Of a DNA stretch of 64,000 bases, positions 1-10,595 are shown one piece after another. A program made the position numbers and the translations under genes. The notes beneath the pieces were generated by a model. That model saw only the letters and a program-made list of their open reading frames with translations, was not told the origin of the DNA and did not search any database. Each line of letters starts with the position of its first letter. Position 1 is the first letter of the stretch. The stretch lies in assembly GCA_017311315.1 (NCBI GenBank), contig CM029654.1, positions 23,023,879 through 23,087,878 on the forward strand, in the 5' to 3' direction. The DNA comes from Dendrocalamus latiflorus. Lineage: Eukaryota; Streptophyta; Magnoliopsida; Poales; Poaceae.

Positions 1-158
1 GCATAAGAGTCGTAGATGAGGAAGGAACAGAGTCTTAGGCGGCAATGAAAATATAGACCTACTCGAAAACTAGAACATTAACATGCTCGGAGACGGGAAA
101 ACACCTCGCTCTGTTGTATTCCAAAGCATCTCGAGTAGTCACATCTTACTCTAGTCGG

Positions 159-166
159 TATAAATA
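159..166 (+). promoter_or_regulatory. TATA-like box upstream of the DUF593-like sequence
   Basis: The sequence tataaata lies about 260 bases before the first ATG (428) of the DUF593-like reading frame and on the same strand. A long leader would follow. The match is to the plant TATA consensus only; nothing else proves a start site. Confidence 0.3.
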
Positions 167-427
167 CCATTGGACACCATGATGGTGTAAGTTGGTGCAG
201 AGTTCATCACAAACTCGAAGATGACCCCAATTAAAACCCCCAACTAATTTGCATTACCGATTGGTTACATTGATCAGAATATATTTTTAAGCGAAATTCA
301 ATTCTTCAAGATTCAGAGCACAAAATAAAACAGTTCTTGTAGTGTTGTAGTTTCTTTTCATCTAAGTGAAGCAGGAACCTTCTTGACTCTCTTGTAGCTA
401 TTCTGCTAGATTTTGTTGCCCTACACA

Positions 428-1383
428 ATGGCCAGAGTTGTTGAAGACAAAGGAGAGGTGACCGCGCTGTGGGAGGCTCTGCGGTAGCAGACGCTTGCTA
501 TTGAGAAGCTGAGGTCCGAGCTAGAGGAGGAGTGGCAGGAGGCATCATTGAGCATCGATGAGGCACTAGCCATGATCCTGCGGCTGAAGGCCGAGAAGGC
601 GACAGAGCGAATGAAGGAGGAGCAGTTACGATGGGAGGCAGAGGAAAGGATCCAACATGATGAGGACTCGCTGGCGTTCCTCAAGGCCATCGTCTTCCAC
701 CAGGACATGGAGATCAGCTCCCTCAAGCACCGGCTGCTGGCCGTCTACGCTAGCAATGATCCATATGCGTCAGCCACCGGCGTGGATGGCGTCATCAACC
801 TCCCCTGGTTGAGGTTGTTGGACAAGTATGGTGTGTCGTCGAGGAGGAATGCCTCTCTCCTAGCGGCACGGCTCGAAGAGCTATGCTCAAATCTCAATGC
901 AGGCTATCGCTGCGAGGATGGGTATTCTTACAAGAACGTCGGCGATAGAAGGTGATGTCCAATGTGAGCCATTATGCACCACTGAGGCTGCACCAGTCGG
1001 CCTCTCACCGTCTCCAACGGGTACCGAGCTACCCTGCGCAATGTGGCATGTGTCCAGGTAGTGTCCATGACAAGTTTGAAGCCCCAGAGAGCATTGCCAC
1101 ACATGTCTCTCTGAGATCCAGCAAAAGGCTTCAAGAAGAGGACTTGATCTTGTCGACTCCGTGCAGTGACAACAAATCGAGAAATGAGTGTAAGTGCAGT
1201 AATCATAAGAACATTGCTGAATTGAGAGCTAATATTGAGCAGATCAAAGGCAGTGTGTGGAATCTTACAACCGAACTCAGTAGAATGAGGGAAACTAGCA
1301 TGTCCAGAGGTGACGCACAAGCACAAATGCTGACTGAAATATGTGCAAAGCTCGGCGCGATACAGAAGCAACAGAATGTGTAA
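428..1383 (+). pseudogene. GTD-binding (DUF593) myosin-binding-like protein, disrupted
   Basis: The frame starting at ATG 428 gives an N-terminal stretch that runs into TAG at 485-487 after 19 codons, then continues in the same frame to a stop at 953-955. The part after the stop has the pattern of the GTD-binding/DUF593 coiled coil: EALAMILRLKAEKA, a glutamate-rich helix, then a second helix with EISSLKHRLLAV. Proteins of this family (zein-binding, MyoB) tether myosin XI to vesicles. From 952 a different frame carries on with a Cys-rich segment and a C-terminal coiled coil (ELRANIEQIKGSVWNL) to TAA-type termination at 1381-1383. The codon before and after the first stop suggests an ancestral CAG. 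The frame change near 950 could be an unrecognised short intron or a frameshift. I favour a pseudogene; a functional gene with an upstream start and unusual splicing is the alternative. Confidence 0.6.
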
Positions 1384-1609
1384 GGAGACAAGGGATCAAG
1401 TCCTGTATAGAGGAAAACTAGTTGAGAAGAAGGTAGTTCTTCCAAGGGGGAAGTTACCCACAGATCGAGCTTCCGATGAACCATTTCATCGAAGTATGTG
1501 TCATCATTTTCTCTGCTCTCCTTGTTAGGCCCTGCTAAAGGTTTCTACATCCGTGTCATTCTTTGGGTGATTCCTGATTTTGGTCTTAGCTGTGGTGTTT
1601 AGAAAAGTT

Positions 1610-1960
1610 TTTGTTATAAAATGCATAACAGAATAGATGATCAAAAGTACAGAAGATATAGATATAATGTGAAAAACCCTTATAGGAAAACCATATACGC
1701 ACGAAGACAAAATTCACTATATGAGAAGAGACTACGAGCATGTGGGAACTTTGGCGTATATCAACTGTACAACTACAAGTTTACATATGCAGACTGAGAA
1801 ACAAGAGTTCCTATAGGAGAAGAAAACCGAATCAGAGTCGGAAGTGCTAGCTGTTGCCACATCTGACACGGCTTGGCACATGCACCGCTCGGCGCCACGT
1901 CTGACGCGGTGTCTGACATGAACATGATGAAGAATTTGGATCACACTTTAACAATTTTCG
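1610..1960. repeat. Diverged direct repeat, copy A
   Basis: This block is similar over about 280 bases to 3540-3840 in the same orientation. Shared words include aaaattca, gttgccac and atcacacttta, in the same order. It could be the two ends of an old LTR-type element about 2 kb long, or two insertions of one repeat family. No flanking duplication or coding sequence was found between the copies. Confidence 0.5.
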
Positions 1961-3539
1961 TCTCAAGACGAATTCATTCTTGTAGCTGAAATATGAAAAT
2001 CTCCTTAAAATAAGTTTTCATCGATTAACCTTGTGCCTCAAAAACCATTGTACTAATCTTCAACAAGAAAGACTGGAACAGTCTTATCCAAACGTTTCTC
2101 ATGAAATAAAATTGAGCAAATCACTAGCAATTCTCAATACACACCTATCAACAAAGTAGACGAACAAATCTAGATCTTTAAAACTCCATAACCCCAGCAA
2201 AGTTTGAATCTATGTAACTGATCTCCTGAAACAAATGCTCAATCATTAAATGGCATAAACCAAAATATCACCTGTAGCACTGAATAGATAGCGAAGAACT
2301 CGTCTCATGGAATCTAACATGCTCCGCCTAAAATACAAAACCCAGCAAATAACGCTTATTGAAAGAGTAACTTGCACACATGGCCATCACATATATCAAA
2401 CTGTCAGCTTCAAAGGTAATGGAATTCCATGACATAATTAAAACTTCTTTTGTAAAATTGTTCGGATGAAATGAACTTTTGTACCGTCAATAGAGTATAA
2501 AATGCAATAGACCCCTCGTATCAATTTATGACAACTGAACAAACATTGTAGTATCTATACAAAACAAAGCTCCTTATTGGACTTAAATACTTCATCTCGA
2601 AGTGAAATTAGAGCAAAACATTCGCTTTCAAATAGCAAAACTCCATATAGTATTATGCTAGCTATCATTAAAGTGTCATCAAATAGTGAATTAGTTGTCC
2701 CTCAACTGACATTGATTTTTTCCCAAAGTTTCCTTGATTAAGTGTAGCCCAAACCGACTCATTGTGTTGAAAGGTTGCAACTTCACCTTAGACTTCATAT
2801 ATGTGGATCTTGCCATAGTAATCCATAATAGATAATGGTTCATCAAAGAAATCAATAATGATTGATCTCATATAGATGCCATCAATAATGACACAACATT
2901 CTGAATTATAATAAAATCTACATCTAATAAAAAACATGAAAAAGCTAATGATATAGCTTTTTGATGAAAGATGACGATGAACTGAGACAAAAAATCATCT
3001 GTAGAGATGACATAGTACAATAATGAGGCATGGTGTCAAACGACATAGACAACGATGCTAGCGATCGTGGCACTAAAATAGTTAAAGAGTACAAGTCAAC
3101 GTCTAATATAAAGTCACTTGTCCAACGGGGCCAAACGCCTTTTCTCTCTCTCGTAACACAAGAAACGAGGTTTCCTCTTCTTTCGAGTTTGCTGCTTGCT
3201 GCGCTGCGTGTCTTGGGATCTGGTGCGTGACGGATTTTTCTTCTCACTCTGAATTGACGTCACGGCGTGGGCTTCTGCTTTTATGGCTGCCAAGATGGTT
3301 CCGATTTGAACTCGACTTGTTGTCTTCGGATTCGTGGACGTCCAACCAAGTCAACAATTCCAACGAACAATATTCACCAAAAACACTTGCGATGCCACTT
3401 GATGCCGTGCAGTGTCGCTCTTGTCCGTGCCATAGCTGCCCCGGAAGTCTACTCCGTATGCAGCAGCTTTGATTTTAAACCTAGAGCTATAAAATCACTT
3501 CTTATAAAACACACGATAGAAATAGATAAATAAAAACTA
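1961..3539. other. AT-rich sequence without recognisable gene
   Basis: This stretch lies between the two diverged repeat copies. It has only short, low-complexity reading frames and no motif I recognise, apart from a more GC-balanced patch at 3100-3450. If the flanking repeats are LTR remnants, this would be the decayed interior. Confidence 0.4.
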
Positions 3540-3840
3540 GGATACACAAATTTAACTTGAAAAATCATTACCAAAAAAACTACAGACGCACAAAAACAAA
3601 ATTCATTGTATAAAAAGAGATTACTAGCACGAGATACTTCAGCATATCTCAACCGTACGGCTATAAAGGTACACATATAGGCCAAAAAATAAGAGTCTCT
3701 AGCGGATAACAAAACCAAATCAGAATCGGATGCGCTACCCGTTGCCACGTCTGGTACGACTTAACACATGCATTGCTTGGTGCTACGCCTGATGCAATAT
3801 TCAATACGGACACAATGAAGAATTCGAATCACACTTTAAG
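3540..3840. repeat. Diverged direct repeat, copy B
   Basis: Partner of the block at 1610-1960, same orientation, with many substitutions and small indels. See that entry for the shared words. The divergence is too large to count by eye. Confidence 0.5.
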
Positions 3841-3898
3841 TTTTGATAAATTCTTAATGTATAAGCAATGCCATCTGTTGCTGTAGAGAATTAATTCG

Positions 3899-3915
3899 CC
3901 CCCCCCCCCCCCCCC
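3899..3915. repeat. Poly-C tract
   Basis: Seventeen C residues in a row, a simple mononucleotide repeat and a likely spot for length error in assembly. Confidence 0.9.
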
Positions 3916-3951
3916 GGCGCCCAGTTTGATTCCTTTACTGTTTAGTCAGTC

Positions 3952-4240
3952 ATTGTAATAAGAGCATCTCTCTCTGAGATAATAATGCTGAAACAAGAAT
4001 TTACTCTCTTCTTCAGCATTGTGTTCATGAAGAAACATTGCAGAGTAACTTGTCCAAGTCAATTTGTAAGTGGTATTGAAATTTGCCACTGTAAACTGAG
4101 GCATTGTAATAAGAGCATGTCTACAATACCTTTTAGCCTTTGACCATGTGTTCCTGAAGAAATCTTGGAGTAACTTGTGCAAATTAATCAATGGTGCTTG
4201 TAAGTGGCACTGAGATTTGTCAATGTAAAACTAAGGCCAC
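3952..4240. repeat. Imperfect tandem duplication of about 140 bp
   Basis: Two neighbouring segments share the ordered words gtaataagagcat, gtgttc.tgaagaaa, agtaacttgt, gtaagtgg and ttgtcaatgtaaa or ttgccactgtaaa. The first copy runs roughly 3952-4110 and the second 4112-4240. It looks like a diverged tandem duplication of non-coding sequence. Confidence 0.55.
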
Positions 4241-4691
4241 AGTTTTCCTTCTTTCCCCTTGAAAAGCTCAATATGAAATGTGTGCTTGCTTACTACTCCA
4301 AAGCATCATGAATTGCATCAACAAGCACAAAAAGTCCCTTCTACAAAAGTTTTTCTTCTGGGTGTTGTCATCTTTCGAGCTATTTTGGATAAGAGCTTCT
4401 TCTGAATTATCTTAATAGGCAACGATGTACATAGCGTGAGATGTGTGAAGGCCTAGATGTCATTTTATCGGTTTTGAAGATTGATGAATTGAGTAAAAGA
4501 TTGCTGATTTGTTTTCCTTTTTTTAATCATTTTTGTCTTCTCTCGGCGAAGATGATGTGTACATACAGACGAAGATATGAGAGCTTATGTAATATTTGTG
4601 TTGCGGGTGCTGATTTTGTTACTATGACAAGAGAAGCTACAGTTCATGTGACGTTATCAAATCATACTTGTACACGAAAGACAATTAAGTG

Positions 4692-4730
4692 TTTTTTTTT
4701 CTTTTTTTGGGGGGGGGGGGGGGGGGGGGG
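4692..4730. repeat. Poly-T / poly-G tract
   Basis: A run of T broken by one C is followed at once by 22 G residues. The G run can form a quadruplex in principle; its length is also a likely assembly or sequencing artefact. Confidence 0.85.
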
Positions 4731-5134
4731 CGACTGTTGAGTATATCGTAATCGTAATTGGTATCTGCTGGCAGTAGAGAGAGGGATTCGATCACCAGAA
4801 AATTTTGCTGATACGATTTGTTGGAATCAGCACCATTTTGTTCTGGATGTTGCTATAGTGATGCATTCTTTTCCACTTATCACTAATTATTTATGACTTA
4901 TGTTATAATAACTAGTTTTTAAACGCTATGTTTTTAAGGCGGAATTAATAGGAAGATTATAGTAAAAATCGGGAAGATTAAGGCGGGATTCAGTTGTACC
5001 GACTAAAGTTACATACGACTATTTTTTTTACATACTATCTCTCACAAATAGTCAAATTTAAAATTATAAACTATAAGGCACAGAAAAAAAAACTACCTAA
5101 TTTATTCGGCTAGCTTAGTATAATAATCCGGAAA

Positions 5135-5240
5135 GTTTAGGCCCTGTTTGGAATGCGGGAATTTTTCCCGATTCCTGCGGGAATTAAACTGTTTCCTGCA
5201 AAATTCCTGTGAAATTCCTCTGTTCCAAACAGGCCTAAAC
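5135..5240. mobile_element. Short MITE with near-perfect terminal inverted repeats
   Basis: The ends are inverted copies of each other (gtttaggccctgtttggaa and ttccaaacaggcctaaac). The whole is 106 bp with no coding capacity. Sequences beginning ggccctgtttgg are common ends of grass MITEs. The target duplication is unclear, so assignment to hAT-like or Tourist-like is open. Confidence 0.6.
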
Positions 5241-5729
5241 CTGCAAGAATCCTTGGTTTCTGGTTTGTTTGGGATGGGGCTAGGAGTCCTATTAGCGTGC
5301 CATGTGTTGGGCAATGCACGGTGAGTACGTTGCCTTCGTACGGCTGTCGGCGTGGCCGGTGGACGTGCAACCATACTCACCAATTCTGTTCTGTTTCAGC
5401 CGAAATGGCCGCAATGTTCCGTCCCAAAATCAGCCATAATTAAAGTGATCTTTTATTTTTTATGCTATAGTTATATATTTAAAATGAGATTTTAAGTAAA
5501 ATTATGTACACATATAATTATATATACTTATGAATATTTATTATTATACTAAAATTTAAAAATCTAAAATGATACACTAGAATGGATCGATACCGGTGTA
5601 TTTCATAATAAGAGACAAATCGAAATGGCATTCGAAATGAAATGATAGTTGCAGCTAAGATGACTCCCTGGGCAGCTGGGCCGTGCGCTTGGGCCTGGGA
5701 ATCGCGTGAGCAAGAGAGAGGGGTTGGAT

Positions 5730-8700
5730 TAGGGATGGCAATCGAGCGTGACGGGTACGGGTAGTGCTCGCCCATACTCGTAACCGCGACTCCGATTTAT
5801 GCCTATGGGCATACCCGCGAAGGACGACGGATAAAAAACCTTGCCTATACCCATCGCCCGCGGGCATACCCATTTACCCGCGAACTGAGTCATCAAATTG
5901 CATGATGGTCAAAAAGAAAAGCATTCCAAGAAATGATCGTGAAGCTGTCAAACATTATTGAAACATGCATGACATCCACAAGCATGACAAAAAGTGAAAT
6001 ATAATCTCAAATTGCATGCACAGGACAAACAGAAACTGATGCTTCTTGCAATCCTTTTTAGTACATATTATAATCGTATCCAACATAGCAACTAAACAAG
6101 GAAAAAGTCCATATTCTCAAACAGAAGCAAGGAGAACAAAATAAGAACAAGGTAGAACTACTACCTTCATCAACAACTGGACTTTCACGAGAACTAGTTG
6201 GCTGCAATGTTTCCTACACAAACAGCGTATTTAAGACCAGCTATTTACCATAGTAGAAACTACTAGCTGCCATATAATGATAAAATAACAATTAAAACAA
6301 TCACTTACATCATCACAATTTTGGAGATCACAAAGTTTTCTTCTCTTCAATATACCTCCAGGGTTCCGTAGTTGATCTCCAGAAAGAATGCAATTACCAG
6401 TCTCACAATTATCTTCGCCATCTAACTCGTCTTCTGTTTGATTTGTGTAAACCCTCTTATTTACCAGAATTAAACTTTGTTCAGAACATACCAACCACAT
6501 TAAAGTGGTGCTCTTCTGTGCAAAGAAGCATTGGACACTAGAAAATTAATAACTTTTTTGACAATCATATGAACTGATTTGTCATGCTCAGCCCTTAGGC
6601 ATGCTTTGTCCCACAGGAGAAAATTGATCATTTGCCACTTTGAAGAGTGGGCTTCGCAAAATTGTCACTTTCAAAATTGGCTTCGCAAAAATGCCATGCA
6701 GTACATTTACCTATTGATTACCATGCCATTTGAGCCATTTAACTCATTTAATATTTTTTTTCTAATTTCAGAGGCTGAAAAAGACCTTTCTACCCTTGCT
6801 AACTCATTTAAATGGCAGCATATAAAAAGAGGTGGGTTAGGGTTTCCCTAAACCCTAACCTTAGCTACCACTGCCATTTGGGAGCCTCCGCCGCCGCCAC
6901 TCCATGGCATATATGCAAGAGCCATCACGACGATCATGTGTCCAGCCGTTGCTCTCGCCATCGTCGACGATATGATGTAGTAAGCTAGCTAGCTAGATAT
7001 AGCTAACTTGGTGGCTAAATACAGTGATGTATAGCGCAGCCTGCACGCGATTATATTCTCTGCTTTTCGGGGGTGTGTTGTTGATATATCAAGGTAAGAT
7101 ATATGGGCGCTATTTATAGTCTTCATGCACGCATACATCCACATCTTAGCGTTCGAAATTAACTGGAAATTACTAGCATATCAGCTGAATTCAAGCTTGC
7201 GCACATAACGTTTTTGACGGACGATACGAAGAATTGATTTAAAGGATTCTTCGTTTGATCATGCATCCATCTTCAACAAGTATGAATGCAGAATCGGAAG
7301 ATACCAAGCTAGCGATCTGCGTTACACGATTTGGGCAAGACCTAGCTTGAGCAAAGACGAACACGTACGTAGAGGACGGCCAATCTATCAGGAACAAACG
7401 AATCAGTCAAAAGTTGTTAAGTTTACCCGGACATGCATGCATATATGCACGGTAGTGAAGCATGGGGTAGAAAGGTCTTTTTCAGCCCCTAAAATTAGAA
7501 AAAAAATATTAAATGAGTTAAATGACTCAAATGGCATGGTAATCAAGAGGTAATTGTACTGCATGGCATTTTTACGAAGCCAATTTTGAAAGTGACAATT
7601 TTGCGAAGCCCACTCTTCAAAGTGGCAAATGATCAATTTTCTCGTTTCGCAGCTAACAGAAAGAAAAAAAAAGGCTCATGAACAATCTATTAAATTGTGA
7701 AGGAAAGGGAGGATATTAAGGATTCAGTCAAATAACGTGATTTAAGAGATTAGTTCATCTTGGTTAAGAACATAGAAATAGTTTAGGGAGACAAGGAATC
7801 GAGAGTACTACCCTATATCATCTCGATTTAACAGTGTATGAGGAAGGAGTTGTGATGCCAGGGAAATAAAGAGCCGCTTAGCAGGGGATGGCTGAGGTCT
7901 CTACTGCTTGCTCGTCTGCTCCTCGCCTCCGCACTTCTGCAATAGGCCGTCTCCACTGCTCCCCGCCTCCGCAACCAACCGGCGGCTGCCGAGCATCCCC
8001 CCGGTCCTCGGCAGCTCCACCTGGCTTCACCCCTCCCCGCCCTGGTTGCCTCCGCTCCTTGCCGGTCCGGCGCCACACCTCCCCAGTCCGGCAACCCGGC
8101 CACCTGATCTGCAACCCAGGAGGCCAGATCTGCTGGTGCGCCGTGCGTGCTCTCTCGACTCTCGAGTCTTCCGTTGGAATGGATGGGGGGTGCCGCCGCC
8201 GCTGGGAGGTGAGGCTCGAGCCTTACTAAGCCTCCCCGCTGGCTTCACTCCTGGTGAGTGCGGCTGGCCGGGTGGGGGGCGACGAGCGGCAGCGTAGGGG
8301 CGGAAGAGGCGGCCGGCGGCCGGGTGCGACGGCAGATCTGGGCGAGGTGGAGGCGCTGAGGGCTGAGGCGAGCGGAGCGCAAGGAAGAAGACGGATGAAG
8401 GAGGAGGAGGAGGCGGCGGATCTGGGGGCGGAGGAGGAGGGCGGTGGTCGGGTGGGGTGCGGAGGAGGCGGATGAAGAAGGAGGCGGCGGCGGATCTGAA
8501 GGCAGGCTGTGCAAGGGCAGCGAGAGTGCGAGAGGGGGGTGGAGAGCCGGAGATGCGAGGACTCACGGGTAGCGACTAGCGAGAGTGCGAGAGGGGGCGG
8601 AGATGCGAGAGGGGGGTGGCGGGCGAGTTAGGGTTTATTATTTTAGGATGGCCCACCTGTCAGTTTATTTCACAGGTAAACGGGTGAGACGGGTACGGGT

Positions 8701-8850
8701 AGAGCTAACCCATACCTGTAACTGTTTACCCGATGGGCGGAGATTTCCCCATATTTTTATACCCATGGGCAAAAAATACATCCCATACCCGACTCTATTA
8801 GGGTATTTACCCACGGGCACACGGGTAAACGGGCACAATTGCCATCCCTA
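5730..8850. mobile_element. Non-autonomous hAT transposon, 3.1 kb, nested
   Basis: The element begins tagggatggcaat and ends with its inverted copy attgccatcccta. It is flanked by a perfect 8-bp direct repeat ggttggat (5722-5729 and 8851-8858), the target-site size of hAT transposons. Both subterminal regions are filled with acgggta/tacccg words in both orientations, a typical arrangement of hAT transposase-binding motifs. No transposase was found inside. The interior carries a GC-rich block (about 7880-8560) of unknown origin and a second, Mutator-type element at 6617-7643. A TE-borne gene fragment in the GC-rich block is possible but I recognise none. Confidence 0.85.
6617..7643. mobile_element. 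Mutator-like element with ~180-bp inverted repeats
   Basis: The sequence 6617-6800 is repeated in inverted orientation at about 7470-7643 with high identity, including gagaaaattgatcatttgcc at the extreme end. The flanks are gtcccacag and gtttcgcag, 9-bp copies that differ by three transitions, as expected for an aged Mutator-type target duplication. Long terminal inverted repeats plus a 9-bp duplication fit a MULE. The ~670-bp interior has no transposase; it holds a short Gly/Pro-type GC patch near 6880 that could be captured sequence. It sits inside the hAT element at 5730-8850. Confidence 0.75.
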
Positions 8851-8858
8851 GGTTGGAT

Positions 8859-10337
8859 TGGTAGTAAAGGGGTTAATTAGTAGGAAATAGCATTTTTTAG
8901 ATCTAATTTTGTTTCAATGGTATGGGATAAAAGTCAATCTGCAAAATGATGTTTCGAACCATGTTAATCTTTAGAGTGGTATATATTGAAAATTTTCAAC
9001 TATTAGCTCGGCTAGGGATTTAAATTTCGATCAAAATTTCACGATTTTTGCCGAAATTCGGTTTTCTCGAGGTGGGCCGAGAAAGGACAAATGCAGCCAA
9101 AATTTTCATCCCAAGTTTAAATATCTCGAGCCAGCCCATGCGAATGCGACTAACTGAAGTACACATCACGCGAGTCCGAAGCTTCATGGCTTTCCTAGTT
9201 TCGACAAGTGAAAAACATTGTCGGGAATTTCCAACTGCGTTCTCATCAAGTCGCCGACGGAAAGGGAGGAAGTCAGGCAGTTGCCGATGGAAAGGGAGGA
9301 GGGCATGGCGTCCCTCTCCTGCCTAGCTCTCGGGAAAGGGAGGTGGTGTGGGCGGCGGGCTGGTGCGGGTAGCACCGATGGCGGTAGGGGAAGGCGGCAC
9401 GGGCGGCGTTGGTAGCGAGAAGGGGAGTCAGCGCGGGCGGTTGCGAGCGGCACGGGAGGCAGAGGCTGCGCCGGCTACGGGAGGGGAGGTGGCGCCGGCT
9501 ATGGGAGGGGGAGGTGGCGCTAGCCAGTTCGAACCAATGGTATGTATTTCATAAATTTTTCTTGAAGTCAAATATATGTTTGAATATTTTGACCGATTTG
9601 AATATTTTGACCAAAATTCTCTAAAAAAAATACCTGAATTTTTTGAATTTTGGATTTCCCAAAGAGGTCCGAAATTTTTTCTAAACCGGAAATGTTTTCC
9701 CTGAGCTCAGCTACCATGGACGACTTGATCGATCCACCCTTTGCAGGAATGTCAATGCAGACCTGAGGACAGGAGGTATGTACATGGTCTGTACAGCAAA
9801 ACACACAGGCAAGGCCAGAACCTCTGATTCATAAGCAGAACATCGCTGCATGATCTGAGACAGTAATGGTGATTGATGCAATTTCTCATTGCTAAATTCG
9901 TGGGATAATGTGGGCTTATTCCCCTGCTCGAAGCGCACGCGACGTCTCCCTCAGGCCTCAGTTCGCTCCTAGCCACTCCAAGCAAGAAGCCCTGGCCTCG
10001 ATCACTCTTGATGTTTCTAGTTCAAATTTTTTATGAGTATTAATTTAGCATGCATCGGTATGAACTTGTTTGCTGCGTGTTATAGTCTACGTCGACATGC
10101 CCAGGTTTGGATTTTTTTTTCCTGCCTCCGCCGCTGCCGCTTGGTATGAGCTCACCGGCGAGTGCGGAGCTTGCGAGGCACCTGTACGTGGGACTGTGGG
10201 TAGTGCTTCACTGCTTCTTAGTACTTGTCTTCGCCATCTGTGCCTTTTTGCTTCCCCCGTACATAACATGGAACAACTAGCGCGTGATTTAGCAGAGCGT
10301 ATACACGTGTACGGTTACATAACGAGCTACACATGTG
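8859..10337. other. Intergenic sequence with GC-rich repeat-like block
   Basis: A GC-rich, ggcggc-rich block at about 9230-9530 is bordered on both sides by AT-rich words such as aaaatttc and ccgaaatt in inverted arrangement, suggesting another decayed DNA transposon. The reading frames here are low-complexity Gly/Arg/Ala and I do not consider them genes. No clear ends or target duplication could be set. Confidence 0.35.
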
Positions 10338-10595
10338 TAGGGTTATATAAGGAGCTGAGTTCGAGTTTGAGTGATTCAACATGTACTATTTTTAATAATA
10401 AGAAAAACTAAGTTTGAGTTTGATTGAAGTAAACTCGGTAAAAATTAATATGCAACAATATTCAAACTTGAATCGAGCCCTAGAGAGTTATTTGAGCTCG
10501 ACTTAGTAACTCATGAGCTCAGAATCAAACTCGAGTCGAGTATAAATTGAACCTAAAGCAAACCGAGCTCGATCAGCTTTTTGTTTACAACCCTA
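10338..10595. mobile_element. hAT-like MITE with gagctcg-rich ends
   Basis: The left end tagggttatataaggagctg and the inverse of the right end tagggttgtaaacaaaaagc are similar and both lead into gagctcga-type repeats in opposite orientation. It is 258 bp with no coding capacity. The flanking octamers match only partly, so the assignment rests on the ends. Confidence 0.45.

Noticed and set aside
8027..8566. Long Pro/Arg/Ser-rich frame on the minus strand
   Set aside because: It is the GC-rich interior of the hAT element read in one of several open frames; composition is low complexity and other frames are equally open.
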